Shown piece after piece: positions 22,134 through 35,300 of a stretch of DNA of 64,000 nt; position 1 is the first letter of the stretch; each line of letters starts with the position of its first letter. The notes beneath the pieces are model-generated. The model was not told the origin of the DNA and did not search any database. It worked only from the letters and a program-made list of their open reading frames with translations. Source of the stretch: Cordia subcordata (taxonomy: Eukaryota; Streptophyta; Magnoliopsida; Boraginales; Cordiaceae); assembly GCA_028554755.1 (NCBI GenBank), contig JAPTOF010000006.1:14879001-14943000 (forward strand). The letters run 5' to 3'. The position numbers were made by a program, and so were the translations under genes.

Positions 22134-25100
22134 TCAGCTATGGCTTCTTCATCATCTCCTGGATTTGGGGATGAAGTCACTAGACTGAAACCTTTTCTTT
22201 AGAATTTTAATCACACAACTCTGGTCAAATTGGACAATACCAACTATGCATTGTGGAGGCCTCAGTCAAGTCTTGTTTAAAGCATACAAGTTGTTCGATC
22301 ATTTGACTGGCTCAACTCCCTCTCTTCCTGCGACTACACTTCATCCATCTGGGAGAGAAGAAACCAATTCTGATTTTCTCAACTGACAGATTCAAGATGA
22401 ACACCTTAAGTTGTGCTTGTTATCCACTATTTCTCCTTCAGTCCAGCAACAGGTGTCTCATCTATCCACTACTCATGAAGTCTGGTCTGCTTTGGTTTCT
22501 AGGTATAGCTCTCCTAACTGGTCTCATGTTTATTAGTTGAAAATAAGACTTTGCACTTTGTCTAAGGGTACAATGTCTATGATTGCTTACTCAGATTATG
22601 TCAATGATCTAGTAGACTGTCTTCATAATGCATCAGAAAGTGTCTCAGAAAAGGATCTAGTCATGTACATTTTAAAAGGTCTTCCAGTAGAGTATGAACT
22701 TATCAAGGCCTCTATAAGGACTAGACCTGTTCTGATTACCTTGGCAGAGCTTACTAGTCTACTTATTGCTGAAGAGCTTCATCTTCAAATGACTCATTCA
22801 GTCTCTCTAACTGATACATCATCTCTAAGTCCTACTAATACTCTTCACTCCAATTTCTCTCAAAGAGGTAGGGGTAGAAATACTAATAGGGGACGTAGAG
22901 GTGGTAGAACTCAGAACACATCTCAGCCTAGGCCTGCCAGTTCATTCTCTGGTATTCTTGGCTCTCCACCTTCAGGATCCATCCCCTCTCAAGCCTCTAC
23001 TACTTAAGGGACAACATGCTCCTCTAACAAAGTCTATTATCAAGTTTGTAGCAAACCAAATCATATTGCCTTGAACTGTTGGCATAGATTTGATGGTGTT
23101 AACTATCCCTTTAAGCAGTTTGCTCCTAAGTAGGCTCACATGGTTCAGCATGCTACTATTACTCCTCAGCAATCTTCTACCATACAGACTTGGATTTTGG
23201 ATTTAGGGGCTAACACACATGTCACAAATGATGCTGCCCAACTTCAAACACTGTTTCCCTACACTGGTTCTACTTCTGTGGCTGTAGGCAATGGTCAACA
23301 ATTGCAGATTCAGAGTATGGGAAGTGGTATTGTTTCTACTCCTTATGTTTCTTTCTCTCTATCATAAATTCTTCTTGTTCCTCAAATTTCTCATAACTTG
23401 TTATTAGTTCATAAGTTCACCATTGTTTTTAACTCTAAGGAGGCCCTTATACTGGACAACAATTCTCATCAAGTCCAGTGCAAGATCCCCTGTAACAAAG
23501 GTCTCTACTATCTTCCAAGCTCTTTCAATGTGTCAAGTTCCTCAACTCCTCAAGCATGGTCTTCTGTTATTGTCACCACTAGTCCTGCAGATAGTCTATG
23601 GCATCACAAGCTTGGGCATCCTTCAGCAAATGCTTTTACTGTGTTGTCTAGGTTATTGAATATTAGATTACCTACTACTAGTCTAGACTGTGAAGCGTGT
23701 TCTCTTACTAAAGCACATAAATTGCCCTTTTCTGTGTCAACTTCCATAGCTAATTTAACATTTGAGCTTGTACATTTAGATATTTGGGTCCCTACTCCTA
23801 TACATTCTAATGCATGTTATGGATTTTACATTGTTTTTTTTGGATGACTATTCTAGATATGTGTGGCTTTATCCTTTGAAAAAGAAGTCTGATGTTTTTC
23901 AAGCTTTTTACAGTTTTCATACCATGGTTTTTACTCAGTTTAGCACTACTATCAAGATATTTAGAACTGATGATGGCACTAAGTACTTAAGTCATTAGGT
24001 TCAAATCTTTCTACAATTCTTAGGTACTATTCATCAAACTAGCCATCCATATACTCTAAAACAGAATGGTAGAGTGGAAAGAAAACATAGGCACTTAATT
24101 GAAACAGCATTAGCATTATTACATCAGTCACATCTACCATCTTCTTTCTGGCTTGAAGCTTTAACTATGGCAAATTTCTTGATTAATAGACTGCTTATAC
24201 CTATTCTACATAACAAGTCACCCTTTGAAGTTTTATACAAACAAACACCAAATTACAATGACCTTAAAACATTTGGTTGCCTTTACTATCCTTAGATAAG
24301 ACCATATACTAAACATAAGTTGCAACTTAGGTCCACACCTTGTGTTTTTCTAGGCTATAGTAACACTACTAAAGGGTTCAAGTGTATGGATATAGCCACT
24401 CATAGAGTCTACATATCTAGACATGTTCAATTCAAAGAAATAGTGTTTCCCTATGATGCCTCTTCTAATCTCACTGCAGAAAATTTCTCTGCTCCTTTTC
24501 TGTCTCATGATTCTTTTTTAGAGAGGCCTGATCATTTACAACTTATTATTCCAGTATTACAGTCATCTTTATTAACTCCTCCAGAGTTCAATCCTCAAGT
24601 GAGCCCTGTCTTCACAATCAGCTTCACAGTCATCTTTAGTTCAGTCTTCTATTCCTAGTATTCCTTCTCCACATACAAAGTCTTTCTCATCTGTACCTTT
24701 AGAGTCTCCTTCTGGTTCTTCTTTCTCTCATTCTGAGTCTCCTTCTCTTTCACAGTCACAATGAATTTCCTCTGACTCATTTTCTAGTTTTGCCCCTCAA
24801 TCTAGGCATCCAATGTTGACCAGGTCCAAGACTGGTTGTCTTCCACCTCCTCTGTATCAACTAAATTGTCTCATTCTCACCCCTACTACTCATGAACCTA
24901 TTTCTTATAAGAAGGCAGTTAAGTATAAATGTTGGGCTACTGCAATGCATGAGGAATATCAAGCACTGATGTCTCAACAAACCTCAGAACTTGTTCCTTT
25001 ACCTGAAGGTAGGCAACCAATAGGATGTAAATGGGTGCTCAAAATTAAGAGGAATGCTGATGGCTCTGTTGCAAGATATAAAGCTAGTCTAGTGGCTGAA

Positions 25101-26410
25101 GGATACCTGTAAGAATATGGAATTGATTATCAAGAAACATTTAGTCCATTGGTAAAAAATCAAACAATTAGACTTATGCTTTGCCTAGCTCTGCATTTTA
25201 AATGGTCACTGAAACAACTAGATGTTTCGAATGCTTTCTTACATGGTAGTTTGGAATAAAAGGTCTTTATGACCCAGCCTCAAGGTTTTTTGAATCCTAG
25301 CTTCCCACACCATGTTTGCAAACTCAAGAGATCTCTCTATGGACATAAACAAGCTCTTAGAGCTTAGTATCAACTTATGTATTCCTATCTTCTTAGTCAA
25401 GGGTTTCAGTCTAGTTTTGTAGATGCTTCTTTGTTCATCCACCAGTCTAAGACAGATATTACTCTTGTTTTAGTCTATGTGGATGATATAATATTAACTG
25501 GTAGTTCTTTGTCATACATTAATACTCTAATTCAGTCCATGGGTACACAATTTGCTATCAAGGACTTGCGTCAATTATCATATTTCTTGGGCTTGGAAGT
25601 TAAAACTTCCTCTGCTGGCATTTTAGTTCATCAAACTAAGTATGCCACTGACTTGTTACAAATAGTAGGTCTTACTGACTGTACTGCAGTAGTTAAGCTT
25701 TTTTGGGCCAAAACTACAAAGGCAATGCAGGATCAAAAACCCTATGCAGACCCTCATCATTACAAGAGTATAGTTGAAGCCCTACAATATCTCTCAGTTA
25801 CCAGACCAGATCTTCAATTTGCCATCAATTCTCTTTGTCAACATATGCACTCTCCTACATGTGCAGATTATGCAACACTTAAGAGGATATTGAGATCTGT
25901 TAAGGGTAGTCTTAATCAGGGTTCATATTTTCAGGCAGGACCACTACAACTTCATGCTTTCACAGACTCAGATTGCGCCACATATGTCATGGACAGGAAA
26001 TCTATCTCAGGCTATGCTATCTATTTAGGTCCTAATTTGGTGTCTTGGTGCTCTAAAAAGTAGTCAACAGTGGCTAGGTCATCTACTAAGGCAGAAGATA
26101 GAGCTATGGTACACTCAGCTACAGAAATCAAGTGGTTATCCTTCCTGTTTCAAGATTTATCCATTCCACTCCCAGTTCTTGTCTTGTATTGTGATATCAT
26201 TTCAGCTATGGCTCTAGCCTCTAATCCTGTTTTTCACGCTAGAACTAAACATATTGAGATAAATTATCACTTTGTTAGAGAACAGGTTGTTTCAAAAGTC
26301 GTTTAGCTAGCCTATCTTTAGTCTCAGGAACAAGTTGTAGATTTGTTTACAAAATCTTTATCTCCAGATCAATTCAACTATCTAAAGGGCAAGCTTCCTT
26401 TGGCATCCAG
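22134..26410 (+). pseudogene. Copia-2 gag-pol, broken
   Basis: Gag-pol remnant in the standard Copia order. Gag (about 22,140-23,000) includes 'TLVKLDNTNYALW' and an Arg/Gly-rich tail. A zinc knuckle is degraded near 23,040-23,090. The protease region reads 'WILDLGANTHVTND' (about 23,190-23,230), where the usual D-[ST]-G is DLG, so it looks inactive. Next are the integrase zinc region 'WHHKLGHPSANAF' (about 23,597), the integrase core (about 23,760-24,290), RT with an intact YVDD ('VLVYVDDIILTGS', about 25,476-25,505), RNase H ('DSDCATYVMDRKS', about 25,965) and 'ARTKHIEINYHFVRE'. More than ten stops and several frame changes break it. It is non-functional. Confidence 0.9.
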
Positions 26411-26432
26411 CAAACATCAGCTTGAGGGGGGC

Positions 26433-26647
26433 GGATAAGGGAATAGCTATGTAATAGATTATATAGGTTATCAAAGTGTACTATCTATGCTACTAGTGAT
26501 AATAAGTATAGCTGTGTACTAATGTTAGTTAGTTAGTTATAGTGGCTAACTATCACCTATAAATACTACACTTGTAACTATTTTTCATAACAATAATAAG
26601 ATGCTCTTCTCTCTCTTCTTTCTGTCTCTTTCTCTCTCTAGTTTTCA
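26433..26647 (+). repeat. Copia-2 3' LTR
   Basis: Same length as the 5' LTR. The first base is G where the 5' LTR has T, a loss of the canonical TG start that suggests mutation after insertion. Confidence 0.92.
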
Positions 26648-26652
26648 AATAT

Positions 26653-28616
26653 ATTGGCATTATTAATACTCGATAAACTCATATCGCGACTTCATGTACC
26701 AATAAAGATTTTTATATTGTTACAACTGATATTTTTGTTCAAACAATGTAAATATGCCCCATATATATACGAAGATTAAAAGTTGAACCTCTTTTCATCT
26801 CTAAATACCCATGTAGCTAGTGTTGATATGAAATGCACATTGACAAACATGGACCAAATCAAGAATACAATATTTTGTCCTGCTTATCTACTCTTATTGC
26901 TAATATACCTTGACCAAATCTATTATAAGGTTGTTTAACTTATGTTCTCAAACCTCTATCTACTATCAATATTAATTCATTGATCATCTAGTGTAACTTG
27001 TTAAAGCCTTAAATAAAGTTTTCCTTATCCACAAATGTGATGCCATACAACAAATTTTCTTTGGATAAAGAATATGTGTATTATGTATATATGTTATATA
27101 GGTGTCATGTGCTACGTGTGTATTAGTGCAATGATATGGATTAACTGTGTAGAAGAAGAACAAGAAAAGATAGGGCTTCTAATAGTTGTGCATATGAATA
27201 TATATACACAACCATTGATTATCTGTAAACGTCTCTCTAAACAATCTAATGGTTGTGTATATAAATAAATGATCAATATTGCTCCTATAGCAACATTTAC
27301 AGATAAAGAACAGAGATACTTTACATAGCAATCTTTGAACTCATTTTATTGTCAGAAGGTCTTGTCAGGAAGGCATTCTTCTTGCTCTCACTGTATCAGG
27401 TAGTATTATGCTTTAATGAGAAAATTGTATTACTATTGTTCTTGAAATCATGTTCTCTCGTACACATAAATCCAATCATCATACTATAATCCTTGAATCT
27501 TGGTTTTATTATGAATTGATATCTTGGTTGTATAAATCAATGACAAATTGATTTTTGGCAATATAAAAAATTAACTGTGGAACAATTAAGGGTAGAAACA
27601 AAAATCAAAGGCCAATAATATGAACCTATTCAACGTCATCCAAAGTCGATCCAATCTAAAGTTTTATTCAGGTTTCCTCTATGCAACTTTCACCATCCAA
27701 TTGCATTTGGAAATATTGGAACAACTTGATTTCCTACCATTTTTTCAATAAGCCAACTACTTTAGTCTACACCATAGACTCTTTAGCCTCGAAACGAATG
27801 CTACACTTAATGGATACGGGGCAAACACCAAAACTCAATTCAGCATTTACCATTCCAATATGCAATCAATACTAGTTTCTAATATAGATTGAGACATCAA
27901 GGTGTAACCTTGCCTTCATTAATACAAGATAATCGATTCTTGCAATGGATTTCTTCTTTTGTTTGAATGCTTATTTGGCCTTCCTTGTATGGTTATTAAT
28001 CCACGTATAAGAGAAATTGTTGAGATTGATATTCCTTAGAGACCACTTTTGTTTTATGATATTTATTAGATGCTAGACATATTATATTTATATTATTAAA
28101 TAACATATTGAGTTTACACTTTACATTGTCTCTGCTATGTGTATATTGATGCATGTATAAAGTTCTGTGACATAAACTAATGATTTGGTTGCATAGTAAG
28201 GCTGAATGCATAGTAGTTTCAGGTTTAGTTTTTAGTTCTATCCCACATAGATATGGCAATTGAAGGTGTTGTCAAAAAGTTATTGCCACGACACGTTTAG
28301 TAGTGATTGCCTCGTTGGAGTAATTAAACAAAATAGTTAAGGAGTATAGTAGGGTGCATAATGACTAATGCACCTAGGCTGAGTTATCTGATATTTGAAT
28401 GATTTATTAGTAGATAAGGACACCAAAGAAGAAGGCAAAACTACGGCAATAGTCGGAGTAGGTTCAAGAATACTTATGCCAGGAATAGTGTAGTAGGTTC
28501 AAGGACAACTATGGTAGAAAGAGTGTAGTTGGTGCTATGTAAAGGTGTTATTGGCAAACAAGATCGTCATTGGCACCTTGTAGGAGACAAACTAACAACA
28601 CATCAAAGAAGATGAG
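26653..28616. other. AT-rich spacer with one short palindrome
   Basis: No gene was recognised; ORFs at 27074, 27681 and 27996 lack family resemblance. A perfect 16-bp inverted repeat (TATATACACAACCATT) lies at 27201-27216 and 27248-27263. Confidence 0.35.
27201..27263. repeat. Perfect 16-bp inverted repeat
   Basis: TATATACACAACCATT at 27201-27216 is matched by AATGGTTGTGTATATA at 27248-27263 across a 31-base loop. It may be the core of a small MITE or a chance hairpin; no target duplication was identified. Confidence 0.7.
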
Positions 28617-29079
28617 GGTGTTTGGATTGGCTTATAAAAAAGCTACTTAAAGCACTTCTGGCTTTAAGTGGCTTGTTTTTATTATCAACTTTAAGTAGTT
28701 ACGTGTTTGAATAAAAGTTGCAGTTACAAAAATAAGTATTTATATGTTTGATTAAAGTGAGTTGAAAAGTAAGTTATATAGTTAAAATAACTATTAAGGA
28801 CATTAAAATATAATTTAAAAAGGTGAGTATAAGATAAAAGAGTAAAGATATTTTAGTAATAAAAATAAAAAGGTAAGGACAAGAGTAAATGATTTGGTCA
28901 AACTTGCTATGTTTCAAAGTGCTTAAAGCCATAAAAAGCAAAAGTCGAGGTTGAAGAGCTTTTTATTTTCTACTTAAAGCCACTTAAAAAATACATTTTT
29001 AATTAAAATAAACACTTTCATTATCTTAAATTAAGCTTTAAGCAGGTTTGACAAAAAAAAAAAAACCAAACCAAACACC
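28617..29079. mobile_element. MITE with GGTGTTTGG ends
   Basis: About 463 bp bounded by GGTGTTTGGATTGGCTTA on the left and AACCAAACCAAACACC on the right, an imperfect inverted repeat. The interior has complementary segments ('CTTTAAGTGGCTTG' against 'CTACTTAAAGCCACTTAAA'), so it can fold on itself. No clear target duplication was seen, so superfamily assignment stays open. Confidence 0.6.
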
Positions 29080-29763
29080 TTCTAAGTTTATAGTCAGATG
29101 GCAGTATTGAGTGCCCTACCAAGATAAGATTACAGTGAGCAAGTCTTCTTTTTGGTGTCTTACCTAGGTCATTGAAGGTCTTAATGGACTTTACTTAAGA
29201 GTATGTGTCTCATGTATTAGACAAGATAATTGTGACGTGTTCCCCAGAGATTGTACAAAGTGTCTGATGCTCTGATTTTAAGTATGTATGGATAAATTAA
29301 TGAAGTCAAGGTTAGGTACTTTGATTCTCATGGGTAGTACCTTGCTTTGCTAGATTTAATAGCTCAATGTATTGAGTGCTAGGTGTTGATTAATTGGGAT
29401 GTACATATGTAAAATAAAATTTTTGGAGTCCCTTGGGATTGTATAGTTGATTATTCAAATCAAAGCTTAATGGTATAACCCTCTAAGGGTATATTAATTA
29501 TTTGGTTTGTGGGTTGCAACCTAGATAATGAATCATGTGACCAATGGATGGTTGTCCTTTAGGATAAGATGTTCCAAGGAAAAAATGCAGTTAAGGAGAT
29601 TATAGTACAGGTCAAATTATTGCCCTTAGCTATGAGTGTATATAGAGGGGCATTATGGTTATTTAGCTTCATAAAAAGAGAACAAAGATCATTAATGACA
29701 AGCTTTTGGGAACCAATAACTGTTCTTAGAAAGTGACTTTAGTCTTTTGGGTGAAATAGATTG
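29080..29763. other. Unassigned, probably old repeat
   Basis: No gene or domain was found. Composition is less AT-rich than the neighbours and the sequence looks like LTR-type non-coding repeat cut up by MITEs (see findings), but no LTR end pairs could be matched. Confidence 0.25.
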
Positions 29764-30160
29764 AGTCTGTTTGACCTAATTTTTAGACACTTAAAAATGC
29801 TTTATATGAGTTTAGAAACTGAATTTATCCTATTTGGAAAATTTTAAAAAGTACATTTATATAAAAGTCAAAGCTAAAAAAAGCTGAAAACCAAAAGTTC
29901 CGAATTGGAGTTTCTTGAAAAAGGCTTTTGAAATGCTGTTTTTACATCATGTCAAATTTTTTTTTCTTCTTTTCTTTAAAATACTACTCCATAATTTTAA
30001 AATTTCAATATTATCCTCAAACCAAGTAAAAGCTTAACTCCTAAAATATCAAGCCAAACGATCAACGACTTTTATTTAGCAACACTTTTAACCAAAGCTC
30101 TCTTTCTAAAATCTCTATAGCTCAACAGCTAAAATCTCATGATTAGGCCAAACAAAGCCT
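29764..30160. mobile_element. MITE with GTCTGTTTGACCTAAT ends
   Basis: About 397 bp. The left end AGTCTGTTTGACCTAAT matches, in reverse complement, the right end ATTAGGCCAAACAAAGCCT with a few mismatches. It is non-coding. No unambiguous target duplication was seen. It lies just before another MITE. Confidence 0.55.
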
Positions 30161-30178
30161 AAGATGAAAATGGGCTTA

Positions 30179-30397
30179 GGGCCAGTTTGGATTGGCTTTT
30201 TTTAAGGAAAAAAATACTTTTTTTTTCCTGAAAATGTTATACTAAATTTGCAATAACTATTTGATTTGGCTTCCAAAAAAAGTCAAAATTCTGAAAAAAT
30301 TTCAAATACAGCTTTTTTTAGAAGTCAGAATTTTTAGCTTCTCAAAAAATACTGTTAAAAAAAAACGTTTTTGAAAAAAGCTAATCCAAACGGGTCC
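30179..30397. mobile_element. PIF/Harbinger (Tourist-like) MITE, copy 2
   Basis: A 219-bp element with inverted ends GGGCCAGTTTGGATTGGC and GCTAATCCAAACGGGTCC, flanked by TTA on both sides (30176-30178 and 30398-30400). The ends and A/T-run interior match copy 1 at 3624-3864. Confidence 0.78.
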
Positions 30398-30400
30398 TTA

Positions 30401-31440
30401 TTGTGTCTAAGGTTGATAAGAACATTTTGATTATTTTAGGAGCCAATGATGATGCATCCTGACCAACACTAGCAAATGCACTAGTTGAATTAGTAATATA
30501 AAACAAAAGGTCTAGATATCATCTTCATGAGGACGAAAGTTGTGAAATACTTTAGGCCATTTGTCCCTTTAGGCTAAAGGAAAAGTTAGAAAACAGTAAG
30601 GAGTAGCTGTAAAATTTTTCGTTTAGGCTAAAGAGAAAATTTTACAAATAGTTACCCTTTTTTTTTAAAAAAAAATGGGTCCTTATTATTTTAAAATATT
30701 CAAATTAATGCTTAATATTTTACCAAAATATTCAGATTATGTATCAATATTTTAAAAATTTAGTCAAAATACTTTCTATTATTTAGAAATATTCATATTA
30801 GTCTGTAATACTTCACAAAGATAATCAAGTTAGGCTCTATTATTTGGAAAAAAAAATTATATTAGTCCTTAATATTTTACGAACTTACTCAACTTATTCC
30901 CAATTTTTTAATTTAGTTTTTAAAATAATGGGGACAAATTTGAAAAATAATGATAACCATATGAACTTATTCTGAAAATAATCCTATTTCGTAATATATT
31001 ATTTTATTTAGTTTAAGAAAAAATAAATCCTTTCTCTCTACATTTGAATGTCCAGTTAAACATAGTAATAATGTTGTCCACTTGTAACAATTGGAGTTTG
31101 AGCGCTTGATTGAAGCTAACTGCAAATTTCAGGGGCTTTAGTTTTTTTTTTTTTTTTTTTTCTTTTGTTGGTTTTGTGACAACGGATATTTAACTAATTG
31201 AGCTCGATTACCGGAACACTCGTAAGAGCCTGATTATCAATTGACAAACTTTGGATGCATAGCACGTCCCTTGTAGTGGACATCAGTTAAGTCGAGAATA
31301 CTTACTCAAAGCAAAGAATTGAATTTAAAACCAAGTCATGAAACGTGTTTATTTCTAAATTTTATTATCAGCGGCATCTCTAGAAGGCTGGAACTTCCTG
31401 GGGCTTTAATTGCAAATACTACACAAGACCCAGGAAAGAA
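30401..31440. other. Spacer with degenerate AT-rich tandem repeat
   Basis: No gene. Degenerate units lie at 30681-30901 (separate entry). A 20-base T run occurs near 31142-31161. The rest is upstream flank of the lipase gene. Confidence 0.35.
30681..30901. repeat. Degenerate AT-rich tandem repeat, about 64-bp unit
   Basis: Three diverged copies start near 30681, 30773 and 30838, each running roughly 'TATTATTT...ATTCATATTAGTC.TTAATATTTTAC.AA.ATA.TCAA'. A partial copy separates the first two. Confidence 0.5.
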
Positions 31441-32361
31441 ATGCGCAAAAAAAAAAAAAAAAGGAAAAAAAACCCGGAGTCGGTGACTCGACTTCGTCTC
31501 TTACACAGTCAAACATTTGGACCGACACGTGTATTTGACGACAATAAAAGTAAACAAACAACAACGGAAATTATAAAAACGAAAAAGTTGGAAAAAGAAA
31601 AAGATAAAGAAAAGAAAAAGAAGAAACCATACCCAAAATTAACGTAAAAAGTGTTGATAAAAGCCCTCAAATTTTCATCCTACTTTACTTATTCACTTCA
31701 ATCTTTGGATTGCTTATAATCGAAGCTAAATAATATTTCTGATTCCACATCTCTTAAGGTTCGTTGCTTTTCCTTATTTTTTTCATTTTTTTTTAATTCC
31801 TTTCCTTCTCCTTTCTGCAAATTAGAAAAGAGGAAAATATAAGGCATACTTTTCCCTTTTTTAAAACTTCTTATGTCTGGCAAAAGTTGGATTTTTGGGG
31901 GTTTGGTTTTTCAGATTCTGATCGTGTTCAAGTTAATTTCTTTTACTGATTTTATAATTTGTTGTTAATTTGTTTGTTTGTGAGTTTTAATTATTAATTA
32001 TTTGTTATAAATTTTCTTCAATGATTTATAAGAATAGTAGAAAGCTTTGCTCACGCACACGCACATATATGTATAACGTTAGGGTTTTTATTTGACGCTG
32101 CTATAAAATGTTTTAATGCAATTAGTTAATTGTTTCGCCGATTATGTTTTTGATTATATTAATATGAGTAAATTGTAGAATTTGTACGAAAATGATCACT
32201 TACCTTGTAGATTATGCGTAGTTTGCTGATTTTGGCGCGGAACTTTTCACTTGATAATGCTAATAATGTGAAGTAATTGGAAACAAAGGACAAAATTGTA
32301 AATCATTAATTTAAGTTTACTAATTTTCGTTTTTTATTGAAGATTTAGGAAACGAAAGCTC
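31441..32361 (+). promoter_or_regulatory. Lipase promoter and 5' leader
   Basis: This is the flank immediately upstream of the lipase start codon. An AATTATAAAAACG at about 31568-31580 is a possible TATA box. A leader intron is plausible: an acceptor TTGAAGATTTAG at about 32337-32348 stands 13 bases before the ATG, with several candidate donors upstream such as CTTAAG|GTTCG near 31757. None of this can be proved without transcripts. The Lys-rich ORF at 31441 is an A-run artefact. Confidence 0.35.
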
Positions 32362-35300
32362 ATGGCAACGGCAACTATGGCATCTGCAGCGGGTGCAGCT
32401 GCTCTATTGTACTATACATTGAATAGGAGATTGCAGACGAGTTCAACAAAGGGGGAAGAGGATGAAAATGGTAGTAATTTACAAAGTCCCACTCGGTTGG
32501 GGATTGATAGGGTATCGCATAGATTAATACAAGCTCCAGCTACGTGGCTGGAGACGATTTCAACCTTGTCGGAGACTCTTAGATTTACTTATTCGGAGAC
32601 TCTAGGGAAGTGGCCGATTGGGGATTTGGCTTTTGGCATCAATTTTCTATTAAAGAGACAGGTAGGGATGTGTCGACATTGCAACTGCTCGTTCTTTACT
32701 TTTGTGAAGAATATGTGTCGGAGAGAAAGTTGTTCTACTTAATTGGTCCATTAGACTTTGAGAAATGTAAGGTATCCTCATGGCTTTATATTGGAAGGTG
32801 ATATGAGCTGTTCCAGTATATTTGCGTTGTTGGACTACCAAAAGAATTTGATATGAGTTCCTGTTTTTATTGCTGCATCTGGAACCCCTTTAATGGTAAA
32901 TCTTCTATTTGACAACTGGTCCTAGTTGAAAGAACTCTACCTTTTAGATCTCCAGCAGTTCTTTTTTATACTTCTTGTGACAAGCAGTAGATTTGGGCGA
33001 GTATCATCCTTCCTGCATTTATCTTTTTATTCTGTTTATGGAGAACTGCCACTTCATTACCATAGAAGGAGCGATTATTATTTACCTGGTCATCTTGTAA
33101 AGTTACATATGTACATATATGAGGTCTTTTTGCCCTCTAAGCACCTGAACTTACTATGCAGGGACATTTACACGCTGCAAGCATATTTGGTGGTGAAGAT
33201 AGTGTACAGCTTGAAGGATCTGAAATTGCTGCGGAGCTTAGATATCTCTTAAACTTGTTGACTCTATGTTGGCATTTCTCAAAAAAGCTGTTTCCCTTAT
33301 TTCTGGAGGAGACTGGTTATTCCCAAGAAGATGTTCTTCTTCAAGAAGCCAAAGCTGGGGTAAGCCATTTTGTCCGCCTCATTATTTACCAATCACTTAG
33401 TGTTGTGGCTCTATATGCACTATCATGGACTTCTGATCACTTAGTCTTGGTTATTGTGAGAGCATAGGCCGAGCCACACTTTGCTTTTCTTCTTAAAAGA
33501 GTTATTGTTATTAGTTTTTATTATTTCTTTTGTAATGAGCCATTAACCCATATAAAGTGCACCCTTTCATGTAAATTAGTACCCCTCTCCTAATTGTGAG
33601 ATATTTTATTGTTACTTTTCTTTTGATTTTTAACCAAAAATTAAAGAAATTAAAAAATATATATAAATTTATAATTTTTTATGTTATGAAAAACTAAAAA
33701 ATAAAAAGCAAACGAATAGAAAAAGTAAAACTGGATAGAGAAAAAAAGGGAGGAAGGAGTGGGAAAAAAAGAAATAACACAATAAATGATTGCTTAGTCG
33801 CATATATAAAGAGGGATACATTTAGCACAATCTCCTGTGGGAGGAAGGAGGGGAAAAAAAAGAAATAACACAATAATGATTGCTTAGTCGCATATATAAA
33901 GAGGGATACATTTAGCACAATCTCCTGTGAGTATATTTGATGATTTAAAATTATGAAGTCATGTTGGGATAATTATAAAAAGAATTTGTATTTAGAAATT
34001 TTATAATTATTTATTTTATATTTTCTGTGTGTATTAAAATGTCGTAACTATATTAATTATTAGATATTGTTATAATTAATTTTTTTAATTAAATAAAAAT
34101 TTATACATGAATGTGCACCCACTGACTAAGGGATCCTGGCTTTGCCGTTGTGTGAGAGAGAAGGGAAGTGCATGTGTTTGTGGCGGTTGTCACGGTTTCT
34201 CATTAGGGTTATCTGATTCTTTAATCTGAATATGCATCCTTTATTTCTTATGCAGATTTTGAAGCCAGCTTTTACGATACTGGTTGACCACAAAACAAAG
34301 AGCTTTCTCTTATTGATCCGTGGAACGCACAGTATCAAGGACACGTTGACAGCTGTCACGGGAGCTGTTGTACCATTCCATCACACTGTTGTGCATGAGG
34401 GGGGAGTTAGCAATTTGGCTTTAGGTTATGCCCATGGTGGAATGGTTGCAGCTGCTCGATGGATTGCAAAGCTTGCAACTCCTTGTCTTACCCAAGCACT
34501 CAGCAAGTATCCTGATTACAAACTTAAGGTATTTGAGATTCAGAGATTCATTCAATTCCCGTTCTTTCTTATTTAGACTGAGGTCTGTTATTGGCTAAAA
34601 ATAAGAACTGGTACTCTTTACTTAAGAATCCTGTTGTTCTGAGTTTATAGTCTTGTGTTGATGTTATGCTTGCGTTAGGCATTCCCTTCCAAATAATTTT
34701 CTTCTTGCATTCTATTGATGTAAATTCTTTCCTCTCTTCACTAGAAGCACAGGTAAATGCTTTTCTGATGCTTTCTGAGTTTCTTCTTCTCGCATCTTGT
34801 CTGTGCATGATTATTTTAGTTTTCTCATGACCTTATAATTTTTATTTTGCATCAGGTTGTGGCGTTATTTGTTGAATGGCATAGTTTCTTATTTGTTGTT
34901 CCTTTAATTCGTTGATAGATTGTTGGGCATTCTCTGGGCGGAGGTACTGCAGCTCTCTTAACCTATGTATTGCGTGAACAGAAGGAACTATCATCTACCA
35001 CTTGTGTAACTTTTGCTCCAGGTTGGTGAACTGCCCTCAGGTTTATAATTAGTACTTGCTGCATTGTTATGAAAAGCATCCCTTTTTCTTTTGATATGTT
35101 ACATGTCCTGGGGAAGACTGAATTACAAAACTTTTCTTAGTTTTGACTGGTAATCTGATACAGCTGCTTGTATGACATGGGAATTGGCGGAGTCTGGCAA
35201 TGAGTTCATTACATCAGTAATAAATGGAGCAGATTTGGTGCCTACATTTTCATCCGCTTCAGTGGATGACTTGCGTGCTGAGGTCATATTCTCTCTCCTC

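Larger units (their letters stand above)
21572..26647 (+). mobile_element. Copia-2, full-length LTR retrotransposon
   Basis: A complete 5.1-kb Ty1/Copia element with two 215-bp LTRs (21572-21786 and 26433-26647) and perfect 5-bp target duplications AATAT (21567-21571 and 26648-26652). A primer-binding site TGGTATCTAGAGCAGG begins right after the 5' LTR (21787), and the polypurine tract GAGGGGGGCGG ends at the 3' LTR. Counting by hand, the LTRs differ at about 15 of 215 positions, mostly transitions, so the insertion is old. Both LTRs hold a repeated GTTAGTTAGTTA and a CT-rich stretch. Confidence 0.93.

Noticed and set aside
31441..31647. Lys-rich 68-aa ORF before the lipase gene
   Set aside because: Produced by A-runs in the promoter region; no family resemblance.
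33694..33918. Minus-strand ORF with a repeated NVSLFIYATKQS segment
   Set aside because: The repeat in the protein is only the intronic tandem duplication read in frame.
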